Shown here piece after piece: positions 28,419 to 38,354 of a stretch of DNA of 63,920 nucleotides (position 1 is the stretch's first letter; every line of letters starts with the position of its first letter). Where the stretch lies: the IMG/VR virus record IMGVR_UViG_3300044464_000029, positions 1 through 63,920 of that record; one strand, given 5' to 3'. The notes under the pieces are model-generated. The model made no database searches, was not told the origin of the DNA, and saw nothing but the letters and a program-made list of their open reading frames with translations. The position numbers and the translations under genes were made by a program. The stretch comes from a virus.

Positions 28419-28871
28419 ATGGCTCGTATTACTCCAAGTGATGCACAAGGTTGGGCAGAGTCGACAAAACTGACTGTGTCCAACCTTGACGCATCATTAT
28501 TGGAACAAATAGAAGCAGAGATTATAGGTCGACTAAATAGCTTATTTACTACAACTGGCTGGATAGATCCATCAACCACGCCAGTTTTAGTTAAAGTTAT
28601 TATTGCTAAGACGTATGTTTCATGGGTATACGATAGACAATATAGCGAAAATCAAACCGAGGGCAATGATTATGCAGCACTGCTGCGACAAAATGCCGAA
28701 ATGCTAATGACAGGTTTGATTGATGGCACCATAGACATCCCTGGGGAAACTCCGGTGGGTGCTGGGGCAGGACCGAGCTTCTATCCTAATGATGCTTCTT
28801 CGGCTCAATGTCCTACATCAGATGATATGTCGCTAGGGCCAGCCAAATTCTCAATGAATCAACGGTTCTGA
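28419..28871 (+). CDS. Head-tail connector protein
   Basis: 150 residues. A helical core (LLEQIEAEIIGRLNSLF, then LVKVIIAKTYVSWVYDRQ and YAALLRQNAEMLMTGLIDG) matches head-tail adaptor proteins such as Mu gp36-like/DUF1320. Its position just after the capsid genes supports this. Confidence 0.65.
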   Translation: MARITPSDAQGWAESTKLTVSNLDASLLEQIEAEIIGRLNSLFTTTGWIDPSTTPVLVKVIIAKTYVSWVYDRQYSENQTEGNDYAALLRQNAEMLMTGLIDGTIDIPGETPVGAGAGPSFYPNDASSAQCPTSDDMSLGPAKFSMNQRF

Positions 28872-28872
28872 A

Positions 28873-29454
28873 ATGGCTATTTTACGTAGCATCAGTGGTG
28901 CTGGCAATGGTATGCAAATCGGCAATCCATTCAGCTTTGGTGCAGGCAGTTTTGTTAGACAAGCCTATATTGATGCTACTGACATTGATAAATTAAGTTC
29001 AAGTGTAAAAAGCTTTCGTGAACCACTTACTTTATCATTGAATGCGGTTGTACAGCCAGCTATTGTATCCAATTTTGCTGACCAAGGTAGACCTAGATGG
29101 ACACCATTAGCAGCGACAACGTTAGCTAGTCGTAATCCTCAAAAAACTACTAAGAAAAATGCAAAAACGAAATCTAGTGGAAATAGGATACTAGATAGAA
29201 CAGGTAGATTAAAAAACATTGCAACACAAAAGAATCTATGGGAAATCAAAGACGATCAACTAACCTTCAGAGTCAACTTCTTCACTCAAAAAGTTATCTA
29301 TGGTGCATTCCATCAACTTGGTACTAGAAACATGCCAGCTCGTCCTTTTATTAGTATGACAGAAAAAGACGAAGATGATGTAGAAGATATCTTTGAGCTT
29401 TGGCTCCAAACTAGAATGGAAAAATATTGGGGAAGGAGTGGCACTGGTGAGTAA
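28873..29454 (+). CDS. Virion morphogenesis / tail completion protein (Mu gpG-like)
   Basis: 193 residues. RPRWTPLAATTLASR, ILDRTGRLKN, YGAFHQLGTRNMPARPF is the clear signature of the phage virion morphogenesis (gpG/tail completion) family. Likely at the head-tail joint. Confidence 0.8.
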   Translation: MAILRSISGAGNGMQIGNPFSFGAGSFVRQAYIDATDIDKLSSSVKSFREPLTLSLNAVVQPAIVSNFADQGRPRWTPLAATTLASRNPQKTTKKNAKTKSSGNRILDRTGRLKNIATQKNLWEIKDDQLTFRVNFFTQKVIYGAFHQLGTRNMPARPFISMTEKDEDDVEDIFELWLQTRMEKYWGRSGTGE

Positions 29455-29908
29455 TCCACATACAGATAATGACACAGTTGTTGCTCAAGCTATCTTTGAT
29501 TTAATTGAAGCGAACAAAGTGGATTTAGCTCTTGATGATGTTCTGTGGGGTAATCAAGAAATGATACCTCGCGCTTCCGCTGCAATAGTGATACCATTGG
29601 GCAAGCGGAGAGTACTAGCTGGAGTTACCGCTCCGGGTGGTAGAACCGAAAATACTTTGTTGGTGACAATTGAAATAAGTAGAAGCAAGGTTGGCACTGA
29701 AGCGGTAGAAAGAAAAGCAGTAGATGATACTGGTACGGCCATTGAATTATTAATTCATTCAGATACTACTCTTGGTGGAATAGTAATTCATGGGTTTGTG
29801 GAACAAACAGATCGTGGTGAAGTAACTATTACATCTGGTCAGTACAGAACGGTAAGATTGATGTACGCTGCGCGTACTAAGACATATCTTAGTGTTCCAA
29901 CAGCTTAG
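29447..29908 (+). CDS. Tail terminator-like protein
   Basis: 153 residues from the GTG at 29447 (GGAAGGAGTGGCACTG ahead), overlapping the previous gene by eight bases. Starts MSNPHTDNDTVVAQAIFD; alpha/beta then beta-rich (ENTLLVTIEISRSK). Its position between tail completion and tail tube genes suggests the tail terminator; sequence support is modest. Confidence 0.55.
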   Translation: MSNPHTDNDTVVAQAIFDLIEANKVDLALDDVLWGNQEMIPRASAAIVIPLGKRRVLAGVTAPGGRTENTLLVTIEISRSKVGTEAVERKAVDDTGTAIELLIHSDTTLGGIVIHGFVEQTDRGEVTITSGQYRTVRLMYAARTKTYLSVPTA

Positions 29909-29915
29909 GAGTGCC

Positions 29916-30104
29916 ATGTACTTCGAAGTCGAATCGGACAGGGATGTCACTGTTAATGCCATTGGGCTTCTAGAGGCAGGCGTTCCTGTAAGAATAGATG
30001 ATAACACACGAACATTGTTCACACGTGAACATGGTGTAGATATCACACAAGCAAATTTCCCAACCTTTGTTCAAGTAACTGCTGTGGTGGAGGAGGATAA
30101 CTAA
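29916..30104 (+). CDS. Small neck or tail protein
   Basis: 62 residues from the ATG at 29916 after AGGAGTGCC. Starts MYFEVESDRDVTVNAIG; all-beta. TAATG overlap with the tail tube gene. Position suggests a connector or tail-initiation role; unrecognised. Confidence 0.5.
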   Translation: MYFEVESDRDVTVNAIGLLEAGVPVRIDDNTRTLFTREHGVDITQANFPTFVQVTAVVEEDN

Positions 30105-31366
30105 TGAGCATCGGTATTGGTGCTGCTGGCATAGCCGGCATTGCTGTAGAACAGTTAACACCTCCAGTATTAGCAGGATCTGCCACTGCTGGTGGTGCTC
30201 TAACTGCTGGTGTGTATAAGTACTATGTAACCGCAATAAATGCTAATGGTGAAACTACCGTTAGCAATGAAATTACTGTTACTACTTCTGCCGGTGACCT
30301 AACTGCTGCATTAACTTGGGCTACGGTTACCGGTGCTACAGGTTATAAAGTATATAGAACAGCCGCTGCTGGTGCAACTGATACAGAATTACTACGAGCA
30401 ACACTTGGTGTTGTTCTTCTATACAACGATACAGCAGTAGGTGCTCCGGCTGGTGCTTTTCCAACTACAAATACAGCGGAAGCTCCTGGTACTTACGTAG
30501 CACCAACTAAGTTTTTCCCATTCAACAGTGAATCGATTAGCTCAACCAACGAAACGATTTGGCGTAGACCAATTCGTCAATCAGCTGATATCATCGGTGC
30601 TGTTGCTGGTAACTATCACGCTGAAGGCGATCTTGAACTTGAATCGCTTGAAGATGTTGTTATCTACTTCCTGTGGGCCTCTCGTACGACCGTAGTGCGA
30701 ACAGGTACAACTCCAAACTGGATTTATACAATTACACCTACATCAGCAGCTACGGCAAATAAAACCTTCTCGTTGACGATTGTCCGTAATGGTATTGTGT
30801 TTGGTTATGTTGGTATTGTTACATCCAGTTTCAAGTTTGGTATTGATAGTGGATTGCTTACTTTCGGCGTAACTCTAATGGGTACGGATGAAGCAGTGCA
30901 ATCACTACCTACACCGACTTGGCCAACTACTGTTCCATTTGGTGCTGGATCTTACACTGTCGAAGTACCCACAGGATCAACCGTACTAGACACAGATACA
31001 TTTGAATTCTCGGTAGAGGATAACGCTGAAGCACAGTTCAGACTTAAGTCTACCGGACGTGGAGCACAGTTCATTAAGTATGGTGAGCGAAACTCAACTC
31101 TGAACATGGAACGTGACTTCGAATCTCGTACTGATTACGATGCATTCAAGGCTGTTACTTCTCAAAGCGTAACATTAACTGCATCTAAGGGAGCTAACAA
31201 CTCCATATCTATTCTGGCACCGGTAGCGATCAAAGACACATTCGAAGTAAATAATGGTGGACAAGGTGACCTGGTTCGTGCGACAATTGCTTACCAGAAC
31301 ATCATTGATGGTACAGGCAAGTCTTGGCAAATCACAATCAAGACACAGGAAACAATCATTCCATAG
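30104..31366 (+). CDS. Major tail tube protein with N-terminal Ig/FN3-like domain
   Basis: 420 residues. Residues about 25-130 are an FN3-like domain (AGVYKYYVTAINANG, TGATGYKVYRT) homologous to the protein at 18883. The remainder (SISSTNETIWRRPIRQ, ESLEDVVIYFLW, TFEFSVEDNAEAQF) matches tail tube proteins. The extra domain probably decorates the tail surface and may bind host glycans, as in other phages. Confidence 0.7.
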   Translation: MSIGIGAAGIAGIAVEQLTPPVLAGSATAGGALTAGVYKYYVTAINANGETTVSNEITVTTSAGDLTAALTWATVTGATGYKVYRTAAAGATDTELLRATLGVVLLYNDTAVGAPAGAFPTTNTAEAPGTYVAPTKFFPFNSESISSTNETIWRRPIRQSADIIGAVAGNYHAEGDLELESLEDVVIYFLWASRTTVVRTGTTPNWIYTITPTSAATANKTFSLTIVRNGIVFGYVGIVTSSFKFGIDSGLLTFGVTLMGTDEAVQSLPTPTWPTTVPFGAGSYTVEVPTGSTVLDTDTFEFSVEDNAEAQFRLKSTGRGAQFIKYGERNSTLNMERDFESRTDYDAFKAVTSQSVTLTASKGANNSISILAPVAIKDTFEVNNGGQGDLVRATIAYQNIIDGTGKSWQITIKTQETIIP

Positions 31367-31485
31367 GATGTTAAATGGGTTGGCATGCTATATATGAATT
31401 GCTGATCTTTCAAACAAAAATTTTTATACCGTTTTTAGTTGGCTACCTATATGCCAAATCCAAGTTTCAATACAGGAGTTATAAC

Positions 31486-31878
31486 ATGCCTAGTGCAGTA
31501 GTTACAGATAACGTTAGTGACAAAATGCCGTTGAAGTCATTACCACCAGACGGTTTCGTTATCGTGCGCAGAATGAACTATGGAGAAGAACTATCTCGCA
31601 GTTCAAAAGCTACTAAACTTCTAGTTGGTGGTGGAGACAACAAGAACAACAAAGATAATTTCCAAGGTGAAGTTGACATCCAGACTGAAGCCATTGCTCT
31701 GTGGGACTTTGCTAACTTGGTTGTTGATCACAACTGTGAAGATGCTGATGGACGCAAGTTGAATTTCAAAAATATTGCAGATGTAAAGAGACTAGATTCC
31801 AGAGTTGGAAAAGAAATTGGCCAAATCATTGATGACTTCAACAACGTGGAAGATTCCGAAGAAGTAAAAAACTCCTAA
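31486..31878 (+). CDS. Tail assembly chaperone, short form
   Basis: 130 residues from the ATG at 31486 (AGGAG ahead). A possible N-terminal extension to 31375 looks membrane-like and is less likely. Starts MPSAVVTDNVSDKMPLK. It lies between tail tube and tape measure genes, the conserved place of the lambda G/GT chaperones, and ends at a slippery heptamer. Confidence 0.7.
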   Translation: MPSAVVTDNVSDKMPLKSLPPDGFVIVRRMNYGEELSRSSKATKLLVGGGDNKNNKDNFQGEVDIQTEAIALWDFANLVVDHNCEDADGRKLNFKNIADVKRLDSRVGKEIGQIIDDFNNVEDSEEVKNS

Positions 31879-32096
31879 GCGAGATCAGGAAGGGGATAAT
31901 AGTTCCGAAAGCTATAATAAAACAAGAAGCAATTAATGTAATAAATTTGGTAAACTGGTGTGAAAAATTTTCAACCATGCCTCGTGCAGGTGGAATTTTA
32001 GATCAAGATAAATTGTTTGTACATGTAATGAATTATGTGTTGTTGTGGAAATCTCAACGAGAAGAGTTAGATAGTAAGAAGTCAGGCAACCACTAG
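31486..32096 (+). CDS. Tail assembly chaperone, -1 frameshift form
   Basis: The ribosome would slip back one base on A-AAA-AAC (31866-31872), immediately before the TAA at 31876, and continue as KKLLSEIRKG to a TAG at 32094-32096, giving about 203 residues. The -1 frame is open for 74 codons, with a hydrophobic helical core (NVINLVNWCEKF). Equivalent to lambda GT, which binds the tape measure during tail assembly. Confidence 0.75.
31866..31872 (+). promoter_or_regulatory. Programmed -1 frameshift site
   Basis: A canonical X-XXY-YYZ heptamer, A-AAA-AAC, in the correct frame two codons before the zero-frame stop. Its place in the tail chaperone gene matches the conserved system. Confidence 0.8.
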
Positions 32097-32109
32097 CTAA
32101 GGTAACAAA

Positions 32110-35100
32110 ATGCCATTCAGTGCAACGCGCGATCTTTGGTTGGTTCTCAAGGCCCGTGATGAAGGTGCACGGGCCATGCGAACGTTTGCCAGAGACGTTC
32201 GCATGGTTGGCGATAGTGTAACCCAAGCAAACATGCAAGCGGCTAGATCAGCATTACGAAACCAGCTAGCAATGCAGCGTATGACTGGTGCAACACAGGC
32301 TGATCAAATTGCTACTATGAAGCGCATTCAAACCATTGATCAACAGATCAATCAATCTAAGATTCATCGTGCTTCTCTGGAAGAAACCAGAATAAGTGCA
32401 CAGAAGCTTAGTAGTGCTATGAGTGGTGCAGCAGCCACCATGACCGCAGTTGGTACCGGTATGGTGGCTGCTGGAGTGCTCGGTGTAGCAGGCATAAAGA
32501 GTCTTGTAGATAGTGCAATTGACTATCAGAAGCAAGCCAGTCTGACTCGTACTCAGGTTGATAAATTCGCAGCATCTTTGAAGGATATCGAAGATATTGG
32601 TCTAAGAGTAGCGAATAAAATTGGTGTGCCGTTTGCCCAGATTCAACCAGCGTTGTTCGATATCTTCTCATCTTTGGAAATTGGCACCAAAGATGCAGAA
32701 AGATTATTGGAAATTTTTGCTAAGGCTGCTGTTGCTGGACAAACAGATATTCAATCAGCATCTCGTGCTACTATTGGTATATTGAACGCTTTCCAACTGC
32801 CTCTGACTTCTGTAAATCACTTAATGGATTTGCAGTTCCAGTTGGTTCAGGAAGGTGTTGGTACATATGAGGAATGGACCCAAAGAATCGGTCTAGTATC
32901 ACCGTCAGCGGTTCGTGCTGGACAGTCTGTCGAGACAATGTTGGCAGCACTAGCAGCAACTACCCGTCAGGGTATTTCAGCCGCTAGGTCTGGTACTGCG
33001 GTAGCTCGTGCTTTCGATGCTATGTCCAATCCCAATGCTGTTGAAGCTATGAAAGCAATGGGTGTTAATGCACTTGATGCTTCAGGTAAGTTCCGTCCAA
33101 TCATTGATGTTCTAGGTGAATTCCGTACACAGATAACTAAGCTACCACAATCAGAACGAATTGCTAAAATTCTTGAAGTCTTCAAGGGTGCCGGTGGAAC
33201 TATTGAAGCACGAAGATTCCTTCAGAACATGCTTCTTACGCCTGGAAACCTTGAACAGTTCAAGTCTATTTTCGAAGAAATGAGCAATGAGTCAGGTTCA
33301 TTCGAAAAAGCTTATTCTATTATGGCTGAATCAGCTGCAACTAAATCTGAATTATTATCTAACAAGTGGGAAACACTTAAGGTCAAAGCTGGCGAAGCAC
33401 TTATACCAACGTTCTTGAAGGTAGTTGGCGCACTAGGATCCTTGTTTGACTGGTTTAACAAACTAGATCCAAGCACTCAGAGTATGATTGCTACCAGCAC
33501 TGCATTATTCTTAGCATTAACAGGTGTTGGTGGTATTCTATTGATATTGGTAGGAACGCTCGCCGCATTTATTGCTGCGGTGGTTGTAGCAGGATCATCA
33601 TTGTTTGTTGTTCTTGGTATACTATCAGCAGTAGGTATAGCTGTTGTTGCTTTTGGTGTTGGTTTAGCAATAGCTTGGAAGAATAGTGCCAACTTCCGAG
33701 GTATAATCCAAGACCTTGGCAAGAAGATGGAAGATTTCTACAAGAATTACATAGTGCCAACAGGGCTTGCTATTAAAGAAGCTTGGGAAAAGAACATGCA
33801 GCCAGCGCTCTCAGCGCTTGCTGATATAATTGAACACAAGATCTTACCTGTGGTGCGTGACTTCAACAATTTCTTGGCTAGTGAACTATTTAAGTCAGCA
33901 ATGGAAGTTGGCAACAATATTAAGGACTTCCTAGTATTTGCATTTGAAAAGCTTGGCTCAATTATTAACACAATGATTATACCAGTCATTCAAAAACTAA
34001 CTCAATACTACCATGACCATGAAGAAACCATTAAGCAAGTTGCAACATGGATGATTTTCCTTGGAAAGTGGATCGCAAAGATAGCTTTGATATTCGGAGC
34101 CATTCTTGCTGTAGTACTAATTGGACCAGTAGTGGCAGCCTTTGTGGCTGTTATCGCTGTTATTGGTGCTGTGATTGGTATCATTGTATTCTTGGTAGAA
34201 GCTGTAAAAGCAATAATACATTGGTTCGGCACTGAAGTTCCAAAGGCTTGGGGTGCTCTAGTAGATGCAGCAAAGGCTACTTGGAATGCTATAGCAAGTT
34301 TCTTCGTTGAATTATGGAATAACATTGCTAGCTTCTTTGTAGGCGTTTGGAATAACATCGTTGGAATCTTCAATACAGTTATGGGAGTACTTGCCGCTGC
34401 CTGGAACACTTTCTGGAATAGTTCCATTGGTGGTTTGATTAAAGCAGTCCTAGGTGCTATATGGGCATTCATAAAATTGATCTTTGTAAGCATTCAATTT
34501 ACAATTCTAGTTGTACTTAAAGCTATTGAAGACGCTTGGAATTTCACTTGGAATGCAATGAAGAATGGTGCCATGATTATCTGGAACTTCATCTTCCCAT
34601 TCCTAAAGGATACTTGGGAAAAAATATCTGGCGGAGCTAAATTAATTTGGCAATCAATTTCAGATTTTTGGAATTTCATTTGGACTGGTGTTAAAAACGC
34701 AGCAACTGTAATTTGGAATGCTACCGTTGGATTTATAATTGGAAAATGGAATGAGATCAAAGCGGCTGCTTCTGCAATCTGGAATGCTGTTCATGCTGGT
34801 ATAGTTGGTCCAGTAGATAAATCAAATGATAAAATCGTTAGTGTATGGAATAGCATAAAAGAGTTCTTCTCTAACACTGGTAGTTGGCTCTTCAACGCTG
34901 GTAAGAATTTGATTCAAGGTCTTATTGATGGTATCACAAGCATGGTTAACAAAGTAACGGACAAGATTAACGAGATAACTCAAAAAATCAAAGATCACTT
35001 CCCACACTCACCAGCGAAGATTGGTCCATTGTCTGGTAAGGGTGGTATGTATTTTGCTGGACAAAATATTACCAAGCAGCTTTATCAAGGTATGCAAAGT

Positions 35101-35286
35101 AACATGAGTTTAGTAGCAAATGCATCTAGCTTAATTGCATCAGCAGTTGGTCCGACTACCCCTGGTGTAAATGGTTCTACGGCTACTGGACGAACATATA
35201 ACCAGCAAATTACAATCAATACGCAAGAAATTAATCCACGACGTCAAGCCGCTGAACTTGGTTGGCTTCTACAAGGGAGGGCCTAG
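32110..35286 (+). CDS. Tape measure protein
   Basis: 1058 residues. N-terminal coiled helices (MRTFARDVRMVGDSV), a phage tape-measure core near residues 110-420 (FSSLEIGTKDAERLLEIFAK, MSNPNAVEAMKAMGVNALD), several hydrophobic segments (about 455-520 and 650-710), Trp-rich repeats (AWNTFWN, WNFIWTGVKN) and a C-terminal NKVTDKINEITQKIKDHFP. It sets tail length and is ejected with the DNA. Confidence 0.9.
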   Translation: MPFSATRDLWLVLKARDEGARAMRTFARDVRMVGDSVTQANMQAARSALRNQLAMQRMTGATQADQIATMKRIQTIDQQINQSKIHRASLEETRISAQKLSSAMSGAAATMTAVGTGMVAAGVLGVAGIKSLVDSAIDYQKQASLTRTQVDKFAASLKDIEDIGLRVANKIGVPFAQIQPALFDIFSSLEIGTKDAERLLEIFAKAAVAGQTDIQSASRATIGILNAFQLPLTSVNHLMDLQFQLVQEGVGTYEEWTQRIGLVSPSAVRAGQSVETMLAALAATTRQGISAARSGTAVARAFDAMSNPNAVEAMKAMGVNALDASGKFRPIIDVLGEFRTQITKLPQSERIAKILEVFKGAGGTIEARRFLQNMLLTPGNLEQFKSIFEEMSNESGSFEKAYSIMAESAATKSELLSNKWETLKVKAGEALIPTFLKVVGALGSLFDWFNKLDPSTQSMIATSTALFLALTGVGGILLILVGTLAAFIAAVVVAGSSLFVVLGILSAVGIAVVAFGVGLAIAWKNSANFRGIIQDLGKKMEDFYKNYIVPTGLAIKEAWEKNMQPALSALADIIEHKILPVVRDFNNFLASELFKSAMEVGNNIKDFLVFAFEKLGSIINTMIIPVIQKLTQYYHDHEETIKQVATWMIFLGKWIAKIALIFGAILAVVLIGPVVAAFVAVIAVIGAVIGIIVFLVEAVKAIIHWFGTEVPKAWGALVDAAKATWNAIASFFVELWNNIASFFVGVWNNIVGIFNTVMGVLAAAWNTFWNSSIGGLIKAVLGAIWAFIKLIFVSIQFTILVVLKAIEDAWNFTWNAMKNGAMIIWNFIFPFLKDTWEKISGGAKLIWQSISDFWNFIWTGVKNAATVIWNATVGFIIGKWNEIKAAASAIWNAVHAGIVGPVDKSNDKIVSVWNSIKEFFSNTGSWLFNAGKNLIQGLIDGITSMVNKVTDKINEITQKIKDHFPHSPAKIGPLSGKGGMYFAGQNITKQLYQGMQSNMSLVANASSLIASAVGPTTPGVNGSTATGRTYNQQITINTQEINPRRQAAELGWLLQGRA

Positions 35287-36149
35287 TGACTATTGGGCTT
35301 TCTGACTATCAATTTCAATTGAATGATACAGGCGTCTTGCTCAATGGTAACGATTCAGCAACTCCATTTGTAGATGTTGAACGAGTGGCCGGGTTAGATT
35401 CACCGCCGTTTCGTGAGACGGTTCGAGATCATGAAGGCGTAGATGGTGGTTTCATTGATGCAGAATTTGAAAAAGGTAGAGAAATAGTTATAGAAGGTAC
35501 AGCATATTGTGATATAAGTAGTGTTGAACCTTTCATTGATGATCTAAAAGCAAATTATGCTCCAGTAACCACACCTATACCACTCTATTTCAAATCTTCT
35601 GGAGTTGATGAACGAGTCATTTTTGTTAAACCAAGAGGTGCTAGGTTTGACTGGGAAACAATGCGTCGACTTGGTATGACTGCAATTCAATTCTTAATGT
35701 ACGCCGAAGATCCTCGAATTTATACAAATTCACTAAGTTCAACAACAATTAATTATGGTGGAGATACTGGAATAGGTTTTGCTTTCAGTGTTGCTTTTAG
35801 CCTCGATTTTGGTGGTGGAGCAACACCTGGTGGTGCCAATGTTACCAATGATGGAAATAGACCAAGTCCTTGTGTTCTAACCATCACTGGTCCGGTTATA
35901 AATCCAGTAATTTACAACAACACCACAGGTAACGTTATCAGATTTACAATTGAACTTGCTGCCATGGATACACTCACCATAGATACTGGTAATAGAACGG
36001 TGTATCTTAATGGTAGTATAAATAGACGCAACACAATGACCAATCCAGATTGGTTCTTCATCATTCCTGGTGTTAATCAAATCTTGTATGGTGGACTAAC
36101 TGGTACTGGTAGTACGCTAAATGTCGCATTCAGATCTGCTTGGCGTTAG
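35286..36149 (+). CDS. Distal tail protein (Dit-like)
   Basis: 287 residues from a GTG overlapping the tape measure stop (TAGTG), with GGGAGGG ahead. FVDVERVAGLDSPPFRETV, then GFIDAEFEKGREIVIEG and LKANYAPVTTPIPLYF match the distal tail family, which forms the hub ring under the tail tube. Confidence 0.75.
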   Translation: MTIGLSDYQFQLNDTGVLLNGNDSATPFVDVERVAGLDSPPFRETVRDHEGVDGGFIDAEFEKGREIVIEGTAYCDISSVEPFIDDLKANYAPVTTPIPLYFKSSGVDERVIFVKPRGARFDWETMRRLGMTAIQFLMYAEDPRIYTNSLSSTTINYGGDTGIGFAFSVAFSLDFGGGATPGGANVTNDGNRPSPCVLTITGPVINPVIYNNTTGNVIRFTIELAAMDTLTIDTGNRTVYLNGSINRRNTMTNPDWFFIIPGVNQILYGGLTGTGSTLNVAFRSAWR

Positions 36150-36158
36150 GAGAATAAA

Positions 36159-37211
36159 GTGACAGTTGCAAACCCTCCTGGCTTCTTGCAGAATGCCGGA
36201 GCTACACATACTGCTGAACAGTTTCGCAACTGGACCAGTATGGAATATGCAGGTAAGAATGGTGCTACATCATTAATTACTCGTGGTGGGGTAAATCCTA
36301 ATCTTGGAAATCAACTTAGTGTAACACAAACAGGTTCACCGTCTATGGCAGTTATAGTTAAAAATGGTCATGCTGTTATTCCAGGCACAGAAGGTTCCAA
36401 GCAAGGTGGATATTCTGTATTCAATGATGCTGATGTCACACTAAGCATTGGTGCGGCACATGCTTCTTTGAACCGTATTGATAGTATTGTTTTCAAAGTT
36501 GAAGACTCTGCTTATTCTGGTGCCAACAACACAAGCTCGTTGGTCGTTGTAGCTGGCACACCAGCATCATCACCAGCCGCACCTACCTTACCAGCTAATT
36601 CAATAGAGCTTGCTAGAGTTTCTATTCTTGCTAACGACACTTCAATAACAACTGGTGAAATCACAGATCGGCGATTCTTCCTCTGTGGGCTCGGTGGCAT
36701 TATTATCGCTACCAGCTCAACAAGACCCGCTGGTACCACCGTTGCTGAAGGTCAAACAATCTACGAAACTGATACTGATTCCATTTATTCTTATGACGGC
36801 GCAACTTGGAATCTTGTTTGGATTCTTGGTGCTTGGACTACTTATGCTACGACATGGACGTCTACTGGTACTGCTCCTGCTATCGGCAATGGAACACTAG
36901 TTTCCAAATATCGTCAAATAGGTAAAACCGTACATGTACGAATTACAATAACGATGGGTTCCACAACTACTTATGGTGGAGCTAACTTCTGGACACTTTC
37001 GCTACCTGTTACTGCTGTAGCAGATAAGCAATGTGGAGTTGCTGTGTACGAGGATATAGGCATTCTCGATAGGTGCGGTGCTGTATACACCTTCTCGACG
37101 ACTCAACTGGCAATGGTGACCTCGGCCGGTGGTGTTGTAACTAGTACGACGCCGCACACCTGGGGCAACACAGATGTACTTATAGTGAATATAACTTACG
37201 AGGCAGCCTAA
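36159..37211 (+). CDS. Minor tail protein / receptor-binding candidate
   Basis: 350 residues, GTG after AGGAGAATAAA. Starts MTVANPPGFLQNAGATHTAE, resembling the opening of baseplate proteins of many siphoviruses, followed by a long beta-rich, Thr/Gly/Ser-rich region and TETDTDSIYSYDGATWN. Likely at the tail tip. Confidence 0.6.
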   Translation: MTVANPPGFLQNAGATHTAEQFRNWTSMEYAGKNGATSLITRGGVNPNLGNQLSVTQTGSPSMAVIVKNGHAVIPGTEGSKQGGYSVFNDADVTLSIGAAHASLNRIDSIVFKVEDSAYSGANNTSSLVVVAGTPASSPAAPTLPANSIELARVSILANDTSITTGEITDRRFFLCGLGGIIIATSSTRPAGTTVAEGQTIYETDTDSIYSYDGATWNLVWILGAWTTYATTWTSTGTAPAIGNGTLVSKYRQIGKTVHVRITITMGSTTTYGGANFWTLSLPVTAVADKQCGVAVYEDIGILDRCGAVYTFSTTQLAMVTSAGGVVTSTTPHTWGNTDVLIVNITYEAA

Positions 37212-37212
37212 A

Positions 37213-38349
37213 ATGGTAGAATCATTAGAGCTGTTAAGTATTTTAGATCCAATAGATACACCTCCAATAGAATACAGATACATCTATGGTAGCATGCTGA
37301 CAGAAGAAGTTATCGAAGAGATTCCAACTTATGGCGTTTTCATGGATATGGAAATGAATAAGGGTGGACAATTCCAAGGTACATATCAACTAGATCAAAC
37401 TGGAAAAAGCAATGAGAGCTTAGTTGCTGCTAGTATTCCAGGTAGAACTTGGGTTGCGGTAGAACGCAATGGAGTTTGCATTTGGCATGGTTATATTTGG
37501 AGTAGAGTATACTCTGCACAGTCAAAATCACTACAGCTATATGCGCTTTCGTTTGAAAATGTTCCTTCAAAAAGATTAATTCGATATGATTTGAATTACA
37601 CTGCAATCGAGCAACGAAACATATTTAGAGATTTATGGACAAATATGCAAACTGGCACTAACTGCAATGTTAACGTAAACGTACCAACAGCTTTTAGCGA
37701 TGTTGTTTTGAAAGATTTAACTGGATTTGCTACTGACTTCAAATATTATGATGAAGCAATGACACAAATTGCTGATTCTGTAGATGGTTTTGATTGGTTT
37801 GTTTCTGTTACTAAAGATGGTACTAACTATCGAAAAGATTTGAACATAGGATATCCAACTCTTGGTATCAATCAAGCAAACAGCACAATAGTATTTGAGT
37901 ATCCTGGTAACATAATTCAATATTATCTAACCGAAAGCATAATCGACGCTGGCACAAATGTATTTGTTATTGGTGGCGGTGAAGGTTCTAACATGATCAC
38001 TGCGGAAGTTGTTGATCCAGACATATTTAGTCAAGGTTGGCCAAGGTGGGATGTAGACATCACAAGGAAAGATGTTAGTTCATCTGATGATATCACTGCA
38101 TTAGCAAATCAAATGTCACAAATTAGAAAACCTCCAATGAGTGTGATAAAAGTTACGATCAAAGCTAACCTAGCACCAGAATTTGGTAGTTACAGTTTGG
38201 GAGATACTTGCCAAATTGTCATCAAGGATCCACGTAATCCAACGATATTTAGTCAGTACAAAAGAATTCTAAAATGGGAATTGCATCCAGCATCTTCAGA
38301 TTCTGTTGAAGAAGTTAATCTAATATTCGAAGGTGATCCAGATGTTTAG
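37213..38349 (+). CDS. Minor tail protein (Gp37-like)
   Basis: 378 residues. SKRLIRYDLNYTAIEQRN, then DGFDWFVSVTKDG and GSYSLGDTCQIVI are typical of tail hub proteins of the ReqiPepy6 Gp37-like family. Follows the Dit gene as expected for a tail tip operon. Confidence 0.65.
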   Translation: MVESLELLSILDPIDTPPIEYRYIYGSMLTEEVIEEIPTYGVFMDMEMNKGGQFQGTYQLDQTGKSNESLVAASIPGRTWVAVERNGVCIWHGYIWSRVYSAQSKSLQLYALSFENVPSKRLIRYDLNYTAIEQRNIFRDLWTNMQTGTNCNVNVNVPTAFSDVVLKDLTGFATDFKYYDEAMTQIADSVDGFDWFVSVTKDGTNYRKDLNIGYPTLGINQANSTIVFEYPGNIIQYYLTESIIDAGTNVFVIGGGEGSNMITAEVVDPDIFSQGWPRWDVDITRKDVSSSDDITALANQMSQIRKPPMSVIKVTIKANLAPEFGSYSLGDTCQIVIKDPRNPTIFSQYKRILKWELHPASSDSVEEVNLIFEGDPDV

Positions 38350-38354
38350 GAGTT

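Noticed and set aside
34008-34493. Minus-strand open frame of 161 codons
   Set aside because: Antisense shadow of the tape measure gene's Ala/Val-rich segment.
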